NCBI GenBank assembly: GCA_964593865.1
Contig: CAZQKE010000031.1
Coordinates: 25,658-89,657, forward strand
Direction: 5' to 3'
Source: CAZQKE01 sp964593865
GTDB lineage: Bacteria > Chloroflexota > Anaerolineae > JAAYZQ01
DNA: 64,000 nt
The translations under genes were made by a program, and so were the position numbers. Below the pieces are notes generated by a model. It was not told where the DNA came from and did not search any database. It worked only from the letters and a program-made list of their open reading frames with translations. Positions 26,134 to 34,309 of the stretch are shown here, one piece after another (the first letter of the stretch is position 1; every line of letters starts with the position of its first letter).

Positions 26134-27599
26134 CCGGCAGCAACGGCGGCTTTGGTCTCCCAGGCATCCACCGTTTCGCCGCGCAGGAAGCGGTCAATGT
26201 CGGCAGCCGCCCGTTTGCCCGCGCCCATGGCCGAAATGACCGTCGCCGCGCCGGTCACAATATCGCCCCCGGCCCATACCCGCGCTTTGGTCGTCCGGCC
26301 TGTTTCCTCGTCGGCGACAACGGTCCCCCAACGGGTCCGTTCCAGGTCGGTGGCATCGGTGAAGACCAGGGGGTTGGGCCGCGTGCCCAGCGCCATGATG
26401 ATCATGTCCACGTCCATATCAAATTCAGAGCCTTCAATGGGTAGGGGACGGCGGCGTCCGCTGGCGTCCGGTTCGCCCAGCTTCATGCGGATACATTTCA
26501 TGCCCCGCACCCAACCTTGCTCATCGCCGTAGATCTCCACCGGGTTGGTGAGGAAATCAAAGATGATGCCCTCTTCCTGGGCATGGTGCACCTCTTCGGC
26601 GCGGGCGGGAACCTCGGCGGCGGAGCGGCGGTAGACAATGTGGACCTCATCCGCGCCCAAGCGCAACGCGCTGCGGGCAGCGTCCATCGCCACGTTGCCC
26701 GCCCCGATGACGGCCACCTTGCGCCCCACCTTGACCGGTGTATCCCATTCGGGGAAAAGATAGGCTTTCATCAAATTGATGCGGGTCAGGAACTCGTTGG
26801 CCGAATAGACCCCGTTGTAGTTCTCGCCGGGGATGTGCATGAACATAGGCAATCCCGCGCCGGTTCCCAAAAAGATGGCATCATACCCCTGTTCGTGCAG
26901 CAATTCATCCAGGGTATAGGTCTTGCCGATGACCGTGTCCAATCTGATCTCAACGCCCAGGCTGCGGACGTAATCCACCTCGGCGTAGACGATCTTTTTC
27001 GGCAGCCGAAATTCGGGGATGCCATAGATCAACACGCCGCCGGGAGCATGGAGCGACTCAAAGATGGTGACCTGGTGGCCGTAACGGGCCAGGTCTCCGG
27101 CGCAGGTCAGCCCGGCGGGGCCGCAACCGATAACGGCAACCTTTTTGCCGCTGGGGGGTGGCAGCTCCGGTGGCGGGGTGGGGTGGGCCAGGTCCCAATC
27201 GGCCACATAGCGTTCCAGGCGGCCGATGGCCACCGGCTCGTGCTTTTTGCCCATGATGCACAGGGCTTCACATTGGGTCTCTTGGGGGCAAACGCGGCCA
27301 CAGATGGCCGGCAAGTTGTTATCCCCCTTGAGGGAGCGGACGGCGCCAGGCATGTCGCCGTCTTTGAGATATTGGATAAAGGCCGGAATATTGACTCCCA
27401 CCGGGCAACCCTCGACGCACTTGGGGCGTTTGCACTGCAAACAGCGGAACGCTTCCAAAAGGGCCGCCTCGTCGGGGTAGCCCAATGCCACTTCATTGTA
27501 ATTCCGCGCCCGCTCCTGCGGGTCCTGGGTGGGCATCGGTTGGCGGGGTATCTTCATCCGTTCCTGTTTGGACATTGCTTTGACATCTTCTAATAACAT
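26130..27599 (-). CDS. nfnB: NADH-dependent reduced ferredoxin:NADP+ oxidoreductase, large subunit (NfnB)
   Basis: A 489-residue flavoprotein related to the small subunit of glutamate synthase. With NfnA it forms a bifurcating transhydrogenase coupling NADPH, NADH and ferredoxin. The N-terminal cysteine region (FRCLQCKRPKCVEGCPVGV and AICGRVCPQETQCEALC) binds two [4Fe-4S] clusters. GCGPAGLTCAGDLARYG is the FAD dinucleotide loop, and AVIGAGNVAMDAARSALRLG is the NAD(P)H loop. The absence of a glutamate synthase large subunit, and the NfnA-like gene upstream, argue for Nfn and against GltD. It stands 156 bp from nfnA, with a repeat in between. It is convergent with 25378-26133, overlapping by 4 bp. 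Confidence 0.88.
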   Translation of the reverse strand: MLLEDVKAMSKQERMKIPRQPMPTQDPQERARNYNEVALGYPDEAALLEAFRCLQCKRPKCVEGCPVGVNIPAFIQYLKDGDMPGAVRSLKGDNNLPAICGRVCPQETQCEALCIMGKKHEPVAIGRLERYVADWDLAHPTPPPELPPPSGKKVAVIGCGPAGLTCAGDLARYGHQVTIFESLHAPGGVLIYGIPEFRLPKKIVYAEVDYVRSLGVEIRLDTVIGKTYTLDELLHEQGYDAIFLGTGAGLPMFMHIPGENYNGVYSANEFLTRINLMKAYLFPEWDTPVKVGRKVAVIGAGNVAMDAARSALRLGADEVHIVYRRSAAEVPARAEEVHHAQEEGIIFDFLTNPVEIYGDEQGWVRGMKCIRMKLGEPDASGRRRPLPIEGSEFDMDVDMIIMALGTRPNPLVFTDATDLERTRWGTVVADEETGRTTKARVWAGGDIVTGAATVISAMGAGKRAAADIDRFLRGETVDAWETKAAVAAG

Positions 27600-27631
27600 C
27601 GTTTCTCCCTTGAACCTTTTTCTCAGAAGTT

Positions 27632-27701
27632 GACCGATCCCGGCTCATTGCCGAGGGCGATGGTGACTCAACCCGCTCCTTTCGGGCCGGTGGTCGGGTG
27701 T
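27632..27701. repeat. Dispersed intergenic repeat A, copy 2 (between nfnA and nfnB)
   Basis: Shares GACCGATCCC-GGC, GCCGAGGGCGATGGTGACTC and CGCTCCTTTCGGGCC blocks with the copies at 14363 and 37891. It lies inside a transcription unit, so it would be present in the nfn mRNA and could act in RNA processing between the two subunit genes. Confidence 0.65.
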
Positions 27702-27755
27702 CCGTCTACGCAGATGGTCGACCGACGGCCTGCGCGGCGAGGGTTTGCCGTTCCC

Positions 27756-28595
27756 TTACTGTTCCGCCCGGCATTTGCGCTTCCATTCCTCCACCGCTAT
27801 CTTTTCCTGTTCAACGTAGATGCGTTGGCGGGCCAGCAATTGGTCCCAATCTACCTGGTAGGCATCAAATTCAGGGCCGTCCACGCATACAAAGCGGGTT
27901 TGCCCGCCTACCTCTACGCGGCACGCGCCGCACATACCGGTCCCATCTACCATAATTGAGTTAAGGCTGACCTCCATGGGTACGCCAAAAGGCTGACCGG
28001 TCAGGGCGCAAAACTTCATCATGATCGCCGGACCGATGGCCCAGATACGATCCACCGCTTCTTCCCCTTCCAGAATCTCCTTTAGGGGGACCGTGACCAG
28101 TGCCTTGCGCCCGTAAGAACCGTCATCGGTACAGACGATCAGCTCATCGCTGACGGACCGCATTTTTTCTTCCCAAAAGAGCAGATCCACGTTGCGGGCG
28201 CCAATGATAGAGATGACCTTGTTTCCGGCTTCTCGCAGGGCGCGGGCGATGGGGTAAATGGGCGCAATGCCCACCCCGCCGCCCACGCAGAGCACCGTGC
28301 CGTACTTTTCAATGCGGCTGGGCTTGCCCAGGGGACCGGTGAAGCTGGCGAGGTGGTCACCGACCTGGTAGGTTCCCAGCTCCATCGTCGTCTTGCCTAC
28401 TTCCTGCACGACCAGGGTGATACTCCCCCGCTGTCGGTCAAAATCGGCGATGGTCAAGGGGATTCGTTCCCCTTCCTCGTGCAGGCGGATGATGACGAAC
28501 TGACCGGCTTGGGCCTTGTGGGCCACCGCCGGGGCGTGGATTTCAAACAGTTTTGTGACGGGAGCCAGCTCCTCTTTGGCCAGGATTTCGTACAC
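27756..28595 (-). CDS. nfnA: NADH-dependent reduced ferredoxin:NADP+ oxidoreductase, small subunit (NfnA)
   Basis: A 279-residue FAD/NAD(P)-binding subunit of the ferredoxin reductase superfamily. The FAD domain covers about 1-95 (RIPLTIADFDRQRGSITLVV). The NAD domain holds VLCVGGGVGIAPIYPIARAL and DDGSYG. The C-terminal iron-sulfur segment reads MVDGTGMCGACRV with later RFVCVDGPEFD, matching the three Cys and nearby Asp used for the [2Fe-2S] cluster in NfnA proteins. The start is GTG 28595 behind AAGGAGGAAG. Upstream, only 12 bp away, are two small membrane-protein genes. Confidence 0.88.
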   Translation of the reverse strand: MYEILAKEELAPVTKLFEIHAPAVAHKAQAGQFVIIRLHEEGERIPLTIADFDRQRGSITLVVQEVGKTTMELGTYQVGDHLASFTGPLGKPSRIEKYGTVLCVGGGVGIAPIYPIARALREAGNKVISIIGARNVDLLFWEEKMRSVSDELIVCTDDGSYGRKALVTVPLKEILEGEEAVDRIWAIGPAIMMKFCALTGQPFGVPMEVSLNSIMVDGTGMCGACRVEVGGQTRFVCVDGPEFDAYQVDWDQLLARQRIYVEQEKIAVEEWKRKCRAEQ

Positions 28596-28607
28596 GCCGC
28601 TTCCTCC

Positions 28608-28835
28608 TTAGTTGACTTCCAACCGCTCGCCTAGCTCGGCCAGGCCGCGCAGGACGCCCATGATGGAGATAAAGAGGGCCACCATCTCGCCCGGTGGGAT
28701 CTTGCGAAATGAGAACCCACGGGCCGGTTCCTCGCGGGGAAGTTCCAGTCCTCTGGTAAACAGGTAACCGCCGACGGCCCCCAACGCTGCGCCGATGATA
28801 GCTCCGATCAACATGCTTTTCTGCTTGGGATTCAT
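28608..28835 (-). CDS. Small membrane protein, unknown function
   Basis: Seventy-five residues with one clear glycine-zipper membrane helix (MLIGAIIGAALGAVGGYLFT) and a C-terminal amphipathic segment (EMVALFISIMGVLRGLAELG). Its ATG overlaps the stop of the preceding gene (ATGA), and nfnA starts 12 bp downstream, so it is probably expressed with NfnAB. Whether it touches the Nfn complex is unknown. Confidence 0.75.
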   Translation of the reverse strand: MNPKQKSMLIGAIIGAALGAVGGYLFTRGLELPREEPARGFSFRKIPPGEMVALFISIMGVLRGLAELGERLEVN

Positions 28836-29119
28836 GGGGTATTCCTCCTCAAAATTGCTCTGACCAGGCCGTTCACTTGTGCTGCAGTCGCGTAAGTGTA
28901 GATGATGGGCCTGGTCACGGTGTCAGCGACGCGGATTGTCATGGTCGAGACCCAGCGGGCCTTTTCCTGAACGACCGGCAGATACAGGAGGAGGATCGCC
29001 CGCAGCCGGATCATGCCCTTGACGGCGAAAAAGAGGGCGATGCCGATGGGTATGACGGCCAGCAGGGCCAGAAAGATCAGCCATAGCAAAGAAATATCGC
29101 GAAAGACGGCCAAACCCAT
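28832..29119 (-). CDS. Small membrane protein, unknown function
   Basis: Ninety-five residues with an N-terminal helix (LLWLIFLALLAVIPIGIALF) and an amphipathic C-terminal half (VSTMTIRVADTVTRPIIYTY). First gene of the small-proteins-nfnA-nfnB unit, preceded by a promoter at 29157-29185. It resembles no family I can name. Confidence 0.75.
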   Translation of the reverse strand: MGLAVFRDISLLWLIFLALLAVIPIGIALFFAVKGMIRLRAILLLYLPVVQEKARWVSTMTIRVADTVTRPIIYTYATAAQVNGLVRAILRRNTP

Positions 29120-29156
29120 GTCTTTCCTCCGTGGTGCTTGCCGGTGCGCGGCCTAG

Positions 29157-29185
29157 AGTATACCACGTCTTGCGCCGGACGCCAA
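29157..29185 (-). promoter_or_regulatory. Promoter of the nfn operon
   Basis: TTGGCG (29180-29185), 17 bp, TATACT (29157-29162) on the minus strand, 38 bp from the first start codon. Confidence 0.7.
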
Positions 29186-29194
29186 ACGTATTAT

Positions 29195-29497
29195 CTACAT
29201 TTGAAAGCGGCTGCTGGCCGGGACCACTTTGTACTGAAAGTTGGTCACATATTGCAGCAGGCGGGATTTGAGTTCTTCCCATTCCGCGCTATCCAGGATG
29301 TCGCGCATTTCATCCAAGCTTTCGGTAGTCCCGCCGGTGAGGACCTGGGGCCCCCGGCCGTAGAGGGTATACCACGCCTCGGTGGGCTGCCAGCCCATCT
29401 TCATCAGCGCAGGGGCAAAGGTTTGCATGGTGAATTCAAAATAGGTGTGTTCCTGTCCCGGTCGGATGTCCCAGCTCATCAACAGTTTGACTGCCAT
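29195..29497 (-). CDS. Conserved-looking small cytoplasmic protein, unknown function
   Basis: One hundred residues, beginning MAVKLLMSWDIRPGQEHTYF. An alternating strand-helix pattern (KLLMSWDI, YFEFTMQTFAPALMKMG, TEAWYTLYG, LDEMRDILDSAEWEELKSRL, FQYKVVPAS) fits a dimeric alpha/beta-barrel (ferredoxin-like) fold such as seen in antibiotic-biosynthesis-monooxygenase or NIPSNAP-like proteins. No cofactor motif. ATG 29497 is preferred over ATG 29512, because GGAGGAG just upstream of 29497 lies within the longer version. Confidence 0.7.
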   Translation of the reverse strand: MAVKLLMSWDIRPGQEHTYFEFTMQTFAPALMKMGWQPTEAWYTLYGRGPQVLTGGTTESLDEMRDILDSAEWEELKSRLLQYVTNFQYKVVPASSRFQM

Positions 29498-29811
29498 AAG
29501 CTCCTCCATCATCGGAAATTTTACAAGTTAGAACTGCGATTTTGCGGAAAGGTGCCGGAGTGATAAATTGTCATAAAACATTCTTCGCAGGATCTTCATC
29601 GCGCCCGAACCGTCATGGGCAGTCCGTCTTCCCTCCCGCTCGGCAGAAGATTTAGGAAAGAAGATGAAAGTGCAAATTCTGCACTGCATCTGGTGCCCGA
29701 ATCGTGTGTTACTCTTCTCCCGATTTGCAATTATACCACACAGCCTTGTATCCAACAATTACCGCTTTGTTGGGTGGCCTCGGTGTGGGACATCGGAATT
29801 GCAAGGACGCG

Positions 29812-29949
29812 GAGCCTTTTCTTCGTGCCTTCGCGGTTCGGGTTTCGGAACCGCCAAGACGCGAAGGGCGCGAAGGTTTTTTTCTTTTTCTTCCTTCCTT
29901 TGCGGCCTTTGCGCCTTCGCGGTTCAGACTTTGGAACCGCCAAGACGCC
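29812..29949. repeat. Dispersed intergenic repeat B (inverted-repeat type), two units
   Basis: Two units, about 29828-29880 and 29896-29948, share CTTCGCGGTTC and GGAACCGCCAAGACGC. Each can fold with GCGGTTC pairing to GAACCGC. The same sequence in the opposite orientation lies at 34932-35080. Repeats with this wording are common between genes in many environmental bacteria. The rest of 29498-29970 shows no gene. Confidence 0.8.
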
Positions 29950-29970
29950 GGGCACGCGATGTCCGGCCGC

Positions 29971-30432
29971 TCAGGTGCGCAGCATCATCACCACGCCGGC
30001 CAGCAGGATCAACCCGCCTATGCCGCCAAAAACCAGGCCGAACAGAGGGGCCGTCGCATCCCCTTCTTGCAGTGCCGTGATAACGATACTCACGCCGATC
30101 AGGAAAAAGGCCAGGCCGAAAGAGGCGATGAACATACCGGGCTGGCGGTACAGCTCCCGTAGCCATTCATAGCCGAAGGCAACCGCAACAATCGTGCCCC
30201 CAAAGATCGCAATCTGTAGCCAGAGAAGGCGGCCCTGGCCCAGTCCAAAGACCAACGGCATCCCGCCGAAGAGCAGGCCCCAGATCAGCAAAAAGACGTT
30301 GTTGCCCAGGCTACCGGACCGGATCCCACCCCGAAACAGACGGTGCAGGGCTATGCCGATGGCCGCACCGCCGCCGATATGGAAGGGCAACAGAAAAGCA
30401 AACAGGAAACCACTCCCGGCTTCAGATTCCAT
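29971..30432 (-). CDS. Four-helix membrane protein, unknown function
   Basis: A 153-residue protein with four hydrophobic segments: FLFAFLLPFHIGGGAAIGIA; NNVFLLIWGLLFGGMPLVFG; LWLQIAIFGGTIVAVAFG with MFIASFGLAFFLIGVSIVIT; and FGGIGGLILLAGVVMML. There are no charged catalytic residues inside the membrane. The ATG at 30432, with GGAGGAGAAAG ahead of it, overlaps the end of the epimerase gene by 11 bp, so it is translated from the same transcript. Confidence 0.75.
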   Translation of the reverse strand: MESEAGSGFLFAFLLPFHIGGGAAIGIALHRLFRGGIRSGSLGNNVFLLIWGLLFGGMPLVFGLGQGRLLWLQIAIFGGTIVAVAFGYEWLRELYRQPGMFIASFGLAFFLIGVSIVITALQEGDATAPLFGLVFGGIGGLILLAGVVMMLRT

Positions 30433-31468
30433 CTCTTTCTCCTCCTACATCACGGGGCCGGATGCCCAGCCCCGGCTCGTCGGGCGGGATAAGCCGATCC
30501 CCTTCCGGCTGCGCCCCGATGAAAGGGTCGTCGGTGATGAGAAATGCGCCGTCCAAGTCGGCCCAGTCCGCCAGGGGGGCCAGATGCGCGGCGGCGGTGA
30601 TGCCCACCGATGTTTCGACCATGCAGCCCAGCATCACCTGCAGGCCGTGGGCGCGGGCGACGGCGATCATGCGCCTTGCCTCTCGCAGGCCGCCCGCCTT
30701 CATCAACTTGATGTTGACGCCGTCTACACAATCGGCCAGGCGGGGGATGTCGCGGGCGGTGCGGACCGGCTCATCGGCGAAAATGGGGATAGGTGACACT
30801 CGGTGCAGGCGGCGCAAACCTTCCAAGTCCTCTTCCGCCAGCGGCTGCTCAATCCATTCCAGTCCCAAGTCGGCCAGGGCGGGCAAGAGGCGCAGGGCCT
30901 GGTCCAACGTCCAGGCACAGTTGGCATCGGCCACCAGCCGGGCATCGGTCGCCTGCCGCACGGCGCGGACCGTATCCAGGGCGTGGTCCTCGTCGTGGCC
31001 CAGTTTGAGCTTGAGGATGGAGAACCGCCGAGCGGCAGCTTGTGCCTGCGCCCGCACCTCCTCCACCGGCCCGATGCCGATGGTGAACGATGTGGGGGGG
31101 ATGCGGGCCGGATTCAGTCCCCAAAGGCGGTAGAGGGGCACGCCCAATTTCCGACCCACCAGGTCGTGGAGGGCTATGTCCACCGCCGCCCGCGCCGCCT
31201 GGGAGCCGGGGGGCAGGGCGGATAAAATGTCCTCCAACCGGAAGGGATCGTCGGGCAGGGCGGGCAGGTTCGCCAGGTAGTCCAGTACCCCGGCTTGTGT
31301 CTCACGGTGCTGACGCACCGGAGCCGCTTCCCCCAGCCCTTCCAAAGCGCAGGGGCGCGGTCCTTCCCGCAGGCGGACAAGGACGTTGTGGCGCGTCTCA
31401 CTGACCCCGTGGGCGATGCGGAAGGGCACCTTCAGGTGCAAAGTCAGCGGTTCTGCACGCAATTGCAT
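30422..31468 (-). CDS. Enolase-superfamily dipeptide epimerase-like enzyme
   Basis: A 348-residue muconate-lactonizing-enzyme/mandelate-racemase member, most like L-Ala-D/L-Glu (dipeptide) epimerases that recycle cell-wall peptides. The N-terminal capping domain has PFRIAHGVSETRHNVLVRL. The barrel has LKLKLG (Lys-x-Lys acid/base), VADANCAW (first metal Asp), WIEQPL (metal Glu), FADEPV (metal Asp), NIKLMKAGG (second catalytic Lys) and CMVETSVG. All catalytic positions are intact; the precise dipeptide is not determined. It heads a two-gene unit under a promoter that interlocks with the divergent response regulator promoter. Confidence 0.88.
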   Translation of the reverse strand: MQLRAEPLTLHLKVPFRIAHGVSETRHNVLVRLREGPRPCALEGLGEAAPVRQHRETQAGVLDYLANLPALPDDPFRLEDILSALPPGSQAARAAVDIALHDLVGRKLGVPLYRLWGLNPARIPPTSFTIGIGPVEEVRAQAQAAARRFSILKLKLGHDEDHALDTVRAVRQATDARLVADANCAWTLDQALRLLPALADLGLEWIEQPLAEEDLEGLRRLHRVSPIPIFADEPVRTARDIPRLADCVDGVNIKLMKAGGLREARRMIAVARAHGLQVMLGCMVETSVGITAAAHLAPLADWADLDGAFLITDDPFIGAQPEGDRLIPPDEPGLGIRPRDVGGERDGI

Positions 31469-31543
31469 CGTGTTCTCGGCTCCTGTACCCTTGCCGCTCC
31501 GGGCAAACGGCTGCCGGTCGGCGGTAGCTTTGTAGCATCATCA

Positions 31544-31571
31544 TTATAGCCATGTTGCCAAGAAGTCACAA
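31544..31571 (-). promoter_or_regulatory. Promoter of the epimerase gene, interlocked with the divergent one
   Basis: TTGTGA (31566-31571), 16 bp, perfect TATAAT (31544-31549) on the minus strand. Its spacer contains the -35 of the plus-strand promoter at 31555-31583. Confidence 0.6.
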
Positions 31572-31583
31572 ATCTGTTATACT
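31555..31583 (+). promoter_or_regulatory. Promoter of the response regulator gene
   Basis: TTGCCA (31555-31560), 17 bp, TATACT (31578-31583). The leader to the start codon at 31780 is about 190 bases and has a GCCGG/CCGGC hairpin near 31628-31644; no gene is seen in it. Confidence 0.65.
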
Positions 31584-31779
31584 TGCCGGGCCGAATCTGC
31601 AAGACTCGGTGGGGCAAAACCGCTCTTGCCGGCCCCAAGCCGGCGCTCCGGAGATGGACCGTCCCCGTTTGAAGCGTGGAAGAGCAACCGCCCCTCGGCG
31701 GATTTGGCCCTTGCGGGGGCGGAACCTCGCGATACCTTTGCCCTGCACCGGGTCTCCGATGTCGGAACGGGAGTGATGG

Positions 31780-32844
31780 ATGAGCGGGGAAAAGATCTTG
31801 ATCATTGATGACCGACGGGAAAACCTTCTCTTCTTGGCCGATAGCGTCCTGCGGCCCGAAGGCTACCGGGTCATTACGGCCATGGACGGCAAACAGGGAT
31901 TGGACAAAGCCCTGGCGGAAAACCCCGATCTCATCATCACCGATCTAAAGATGCCCCGCCTTTCCGGGTTGGAATTGATCGCCGCCTTGCGCAAGGCCAA
32001 GCGCAACATCCCCGTCATCCTGACCACCTTTTACGGCTCGGAGCAGGCTGCCATTGAAGCCTTCCGCTTGGGGGCCAAAGACTATATCGTCAAGCCCTAC
32101 GAGATCAAGGACATGCTCGATGCGGTGGAGCGTGCCTTGCTTGAACGGCGGTTGCAGCGCGAGACGGCGGAGATGCAGGCCGGGGTGGAGGTGATCCACC
32201 ACCTGGAGGAGCGGGTGCGCCAACTGCACAGCCTGTGCAGCATCGGCAAGGCGGTCGCGGCCCTGCACGACCTGGACGAGGTGTTGCGTGTGACGGTCGA
32301 AGCGGCCATGTATCTGACCGATGCCGCTTCCGGCCAGTTCTTTTTGATCAACACCCAGACGCAGCAGGTTGAGGTCCGCGCCGTGCGCGGGCCTTCCGAT
32401 TCGCGGGCCAGGTGTTTTCGCCAACCCGGAGCCGATCCGCTGACGCTGCAGGCCCTGCGGGGGGGCAAGGCGGTGCTTGCCGACGTACCCGGCTCTCAGG
32501 AACCGGCGAAACGATTGGTCGCTCCTTTGCGGGCCGGGAACAAGACCCTGGGTGCCCTGGCCGTGGACGCCAAAAAGGCTCGGCCTTTTGATGAAAACGA
32601 CCGCTACCTGATGGGCTTGTTGGCCGATTTCGCGGCGGTCGCGGTGGTCAACGTCCGGTTGATTGAAGACCTGCGGGATCGGGTTGCCCTGGCTGCCGAG
32701 CAACCGGCCCCTGCGCCTTCCGCGCCGCCGGACATGGAGGATAGCATCCAGGAGGCCGAACGACTCTCGCGGGAGCTGCGTAACCTGGCCGCTGCAGCCC
32801 AAGTCCTGGCGGCCAAACTGCAGGTGGTCGGCGGTGTCACATGA
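31780..32844 (+). CDS. Response regulator receiver-GAF domain protein
   Basis: A 354-residue signalling protein. The CheY-like receiver covers residues 1-120: acidic pair Asp10/Asp11, phospho-acceptor Asp55 in LIITDLKMPRLSG, and conserved Lys105 in DYIVKPYE. A coiled linker (121-155) leads to a GAF domain (about 155-300), and the chain ends in a helix (EDSIQEAERLSRELRNLAAA). There is no DNA-binding or cyclase output, so it probably acts through partners. The start ATG 31780 gives the full receiver. The next gene starts at a GTG 11 bp before its stop. Confidence 0.92.
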   Translation: MSGEKILIIDDRRENLLFLADSVLRPEGYRVITAMDGKQGLDKALAENPDLIITDLKMPRLSGLELIAALRKAKRNIPVILTTFYGSEQAAIEAFRLGAKDYIVKPYEIKDMLDAVERALLERRLQRETAEMQAGVEVIHHLEERVRQLHSLCSIGKAVAALHDLDEVLRVTVEAAMYLTDAASGQFFLINTQTQQVEVRAVRGPSDSRARCFRQPGADPLTLQALRGGKAVLADVPGSQEPAKRLVAPLRAGNKTLGALAVDAKKARPFDENDRYLMGLLADFAAVAVVNVRLIEDLRDRVALAAEQPAPAPSAPPDMEDSIQEAERLSRELRNLAAAAQVLAAKLQVVGGVT

Positions 32845-33856
32845 TCGTCGGCCCGGCGGGGGCACGTATATTTTGGCCCTCTACCTGCCGACCGACCGCA
32901 CCGTTCGGGTGGGGCGGTTGGGCACGTTTGGTTTCCCGGCGGGTCGGTATCTCTATGTCGGCAGTGCTCACGGGCCTGGTGGCTTGGTGGCGCGTCTGGC
33001 CCGCCACCGTCGCCATGGGGGGCGGGCCAAGCGGCTCCGTTGGCACATAGATTACCTGCGCCAGGCCGCCCGCTGGGATGGGGCCTGGGTGCGCGACGGC
33101 GCAGAACGGCTGGAATGTGTCTGGGCTGCCCGGCTGCACGACCTGCCCGGTGCGCAGATCGTCGTCCCCGATTTTGGTGCATCCGATTGCCGCTGCCCGG
33201 CCCATCTGGTCCGGCTGCCTGCCCTGCCGAATGATGCCTGGTTCGCAAAGCATCTGGCCGCTCGGAGGGTAGAGGTGGAAGGTCGGAAACTGGACGACCT
33301 GTTGGACATCCTGACCACGGCGGATGAGGAGGCACGGGAGGAGGCGGCGGTAGCTCTGGCTCCCTGGGGAGAAGAGGCGGTCGCTGCCCTGACCGCTTTG
33401 CTGGCTTCCGCCGACGCCGACGCCCGCTGGTGGGCTGCCCGTGCCCTGGCCGAGGTGGGCGGCACGGGGGCGGTACAGGCTCTGATCGGCGCATTGGGCG
33501 ACGCCGACCCGGACGTGCGGGCCTGTGCGGCCCTGGCCCTGGGGCGGATCGGAGATGGGGCGGCGGCTTTGGCGTTGGCCCGCTGCCTGGACGATGAAAG
33601 CAGCTTTGTATCCGGCGTTGCCGCCGATGCCCTGAGCATGATCGGCAAGGCCGCCCTGCCCGCCCTGAACGAGGCCCTGGGCTATGAGCGGCCCATCGCG
33701 CGGCTGCTGGCCGTGCAGGCTCTGGCCCGCATTGGCTCGGAGGAGGCCATCGGCCCTTTGCTCGCCCTGTTGGAGGACCCCAGCTACCTGGTGCGTCGGC
33801 AGGCGGAGGAAGCGTTGGACTCTTTGGGCGCGGGGTTGATCCTGTTCGCACCGTGA
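32834..33856 (+). CDS. DUF123 (GIY-YIG-like) domain fused to HEAT repeats
   Basis: A 340-residue fusion. Residues 1-135 are a DUF123 domain: GTYILALYLP, FPAGRYLYVGSAHG, RLRWHIDYL and ASDCRCPAHL. This is a GIY-YIG-like module sometimes fused to endonuclease III, and probably a nuclease relative. Residues about 140-335 are PBS/HEAT-like repeats (AREEAAVALAPWGEEAVAAL, ARWWAARALAEVGGTGAVQA, VRACAALALGRIG, RLLAVQALARIGSEEAIGPL), usually protein-binding. The start is GTG 32834; upstream residues of the same frame are shadow of the response regulator gene, and the DUF123 fold begins right after. The combination is uncommon to my knowledge. Confidence 0.8.
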   Translation: MSHDRRPGGGTYILALYLPTDRTVRVGRLGTFGFPAGRYLYVGSAHGPGGLVARLARHRRHGGRAKRLRWHIDYLRQAARWDGAWVRDGAERLECVWAARLHDLPGAQIVVPDFGASDCRCPAHLVRLPALPNDAWFAKHLAARRVEVEGRKLDDLLDILTTADEEAREEAAVALAPWGEEAVAALTALLASADADARWWAARALAEVGGTGAVQALIGALGDADPDVRACAALALGRIGDGAAALALARCLDDESSFVSGVAADALSMIGKAALPALNEALGYERPIARLLAVQALARIGSEEAIGPLLALLEDPSYLVRRQAEEALDSLGAGLILFAP

Positions 33857-33904
33857 AAGAAATCCCGGCGTCCGGGCGCCGGAGGCGTAGAGGAAAGGGA
33901 AGAA

Positions 33905-34309
33905 ATGGCAGGAGTCACAGTCAAATGGACCGGCGGCGGCCAGTTTCTGGCTGCCGATGACGCCGGTCACGTCGTCGTCACCGATTCGGCGGGGCAGGGT
34001 TTCAAGCCCCCGGACCTGCTGCTGGTCTCCATTGCCGGATGCGCGGGGGTGGATGTGGTCCGCATCCTGGAGAAAAAGAGGCAGCGTTTCAGCAGCATAG
34101 AGGTCCGCGTCCGCAAGGAAAACGCGCCCGATCCACCCTGGCCTATCACCAAGATTGAGGTCGTGTGGACGGTACGGGGCCGGGGTCTCAAGCGCAAGGC
34201 GGTTGAAGATGCGGTGCGTTTGGCCGAGGAAAAGTACTGCTCTGTGACGGCCAGCTTGACCGGTGAGATCGTCACCACGGTTCACGTTGTAAACGAGGAT
34301 GAGGCGTGA
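33905..34309 (+). CDS. OsmC/Ohr family protein
   Basis: A 134-residue member of the OsmC family, thiol-dependent peroxidases that reduce organic hydroperoxides. The two redox cysteines are Cys46 in VSIAGCAGVDV and Cys112 in AEEKYCSVTAS. GFKPPDLLL ahead of the first Cys is typical. Cytoplasmic; probably works as a dimer. GAGGAAAGGGAAGAA precedes the ATG at 33905, and its stop overlaps the glycosylase start (GTGA). Confidence 0.9.
   Translation: MAGVTVKWTGGGQFLAADDAGHVVVTDSAGQGFKPPDLLLVSIAGCAGVDVVRILEKKRQRFSSIEVRVRKENAPDPPWPITKIEVVWTVRGRGLKRKAVEDAVRLAEEKYCSVTASLTGEIVTTVHVVNEDEA

Noticed and set aside
29528..29758. A 76-codon frame upstream of the small conserved gene
   Set aside because: No ribosome site, odd composition and no fold-like pattern; it covers a region that probably holds only leader and repeat DNA.
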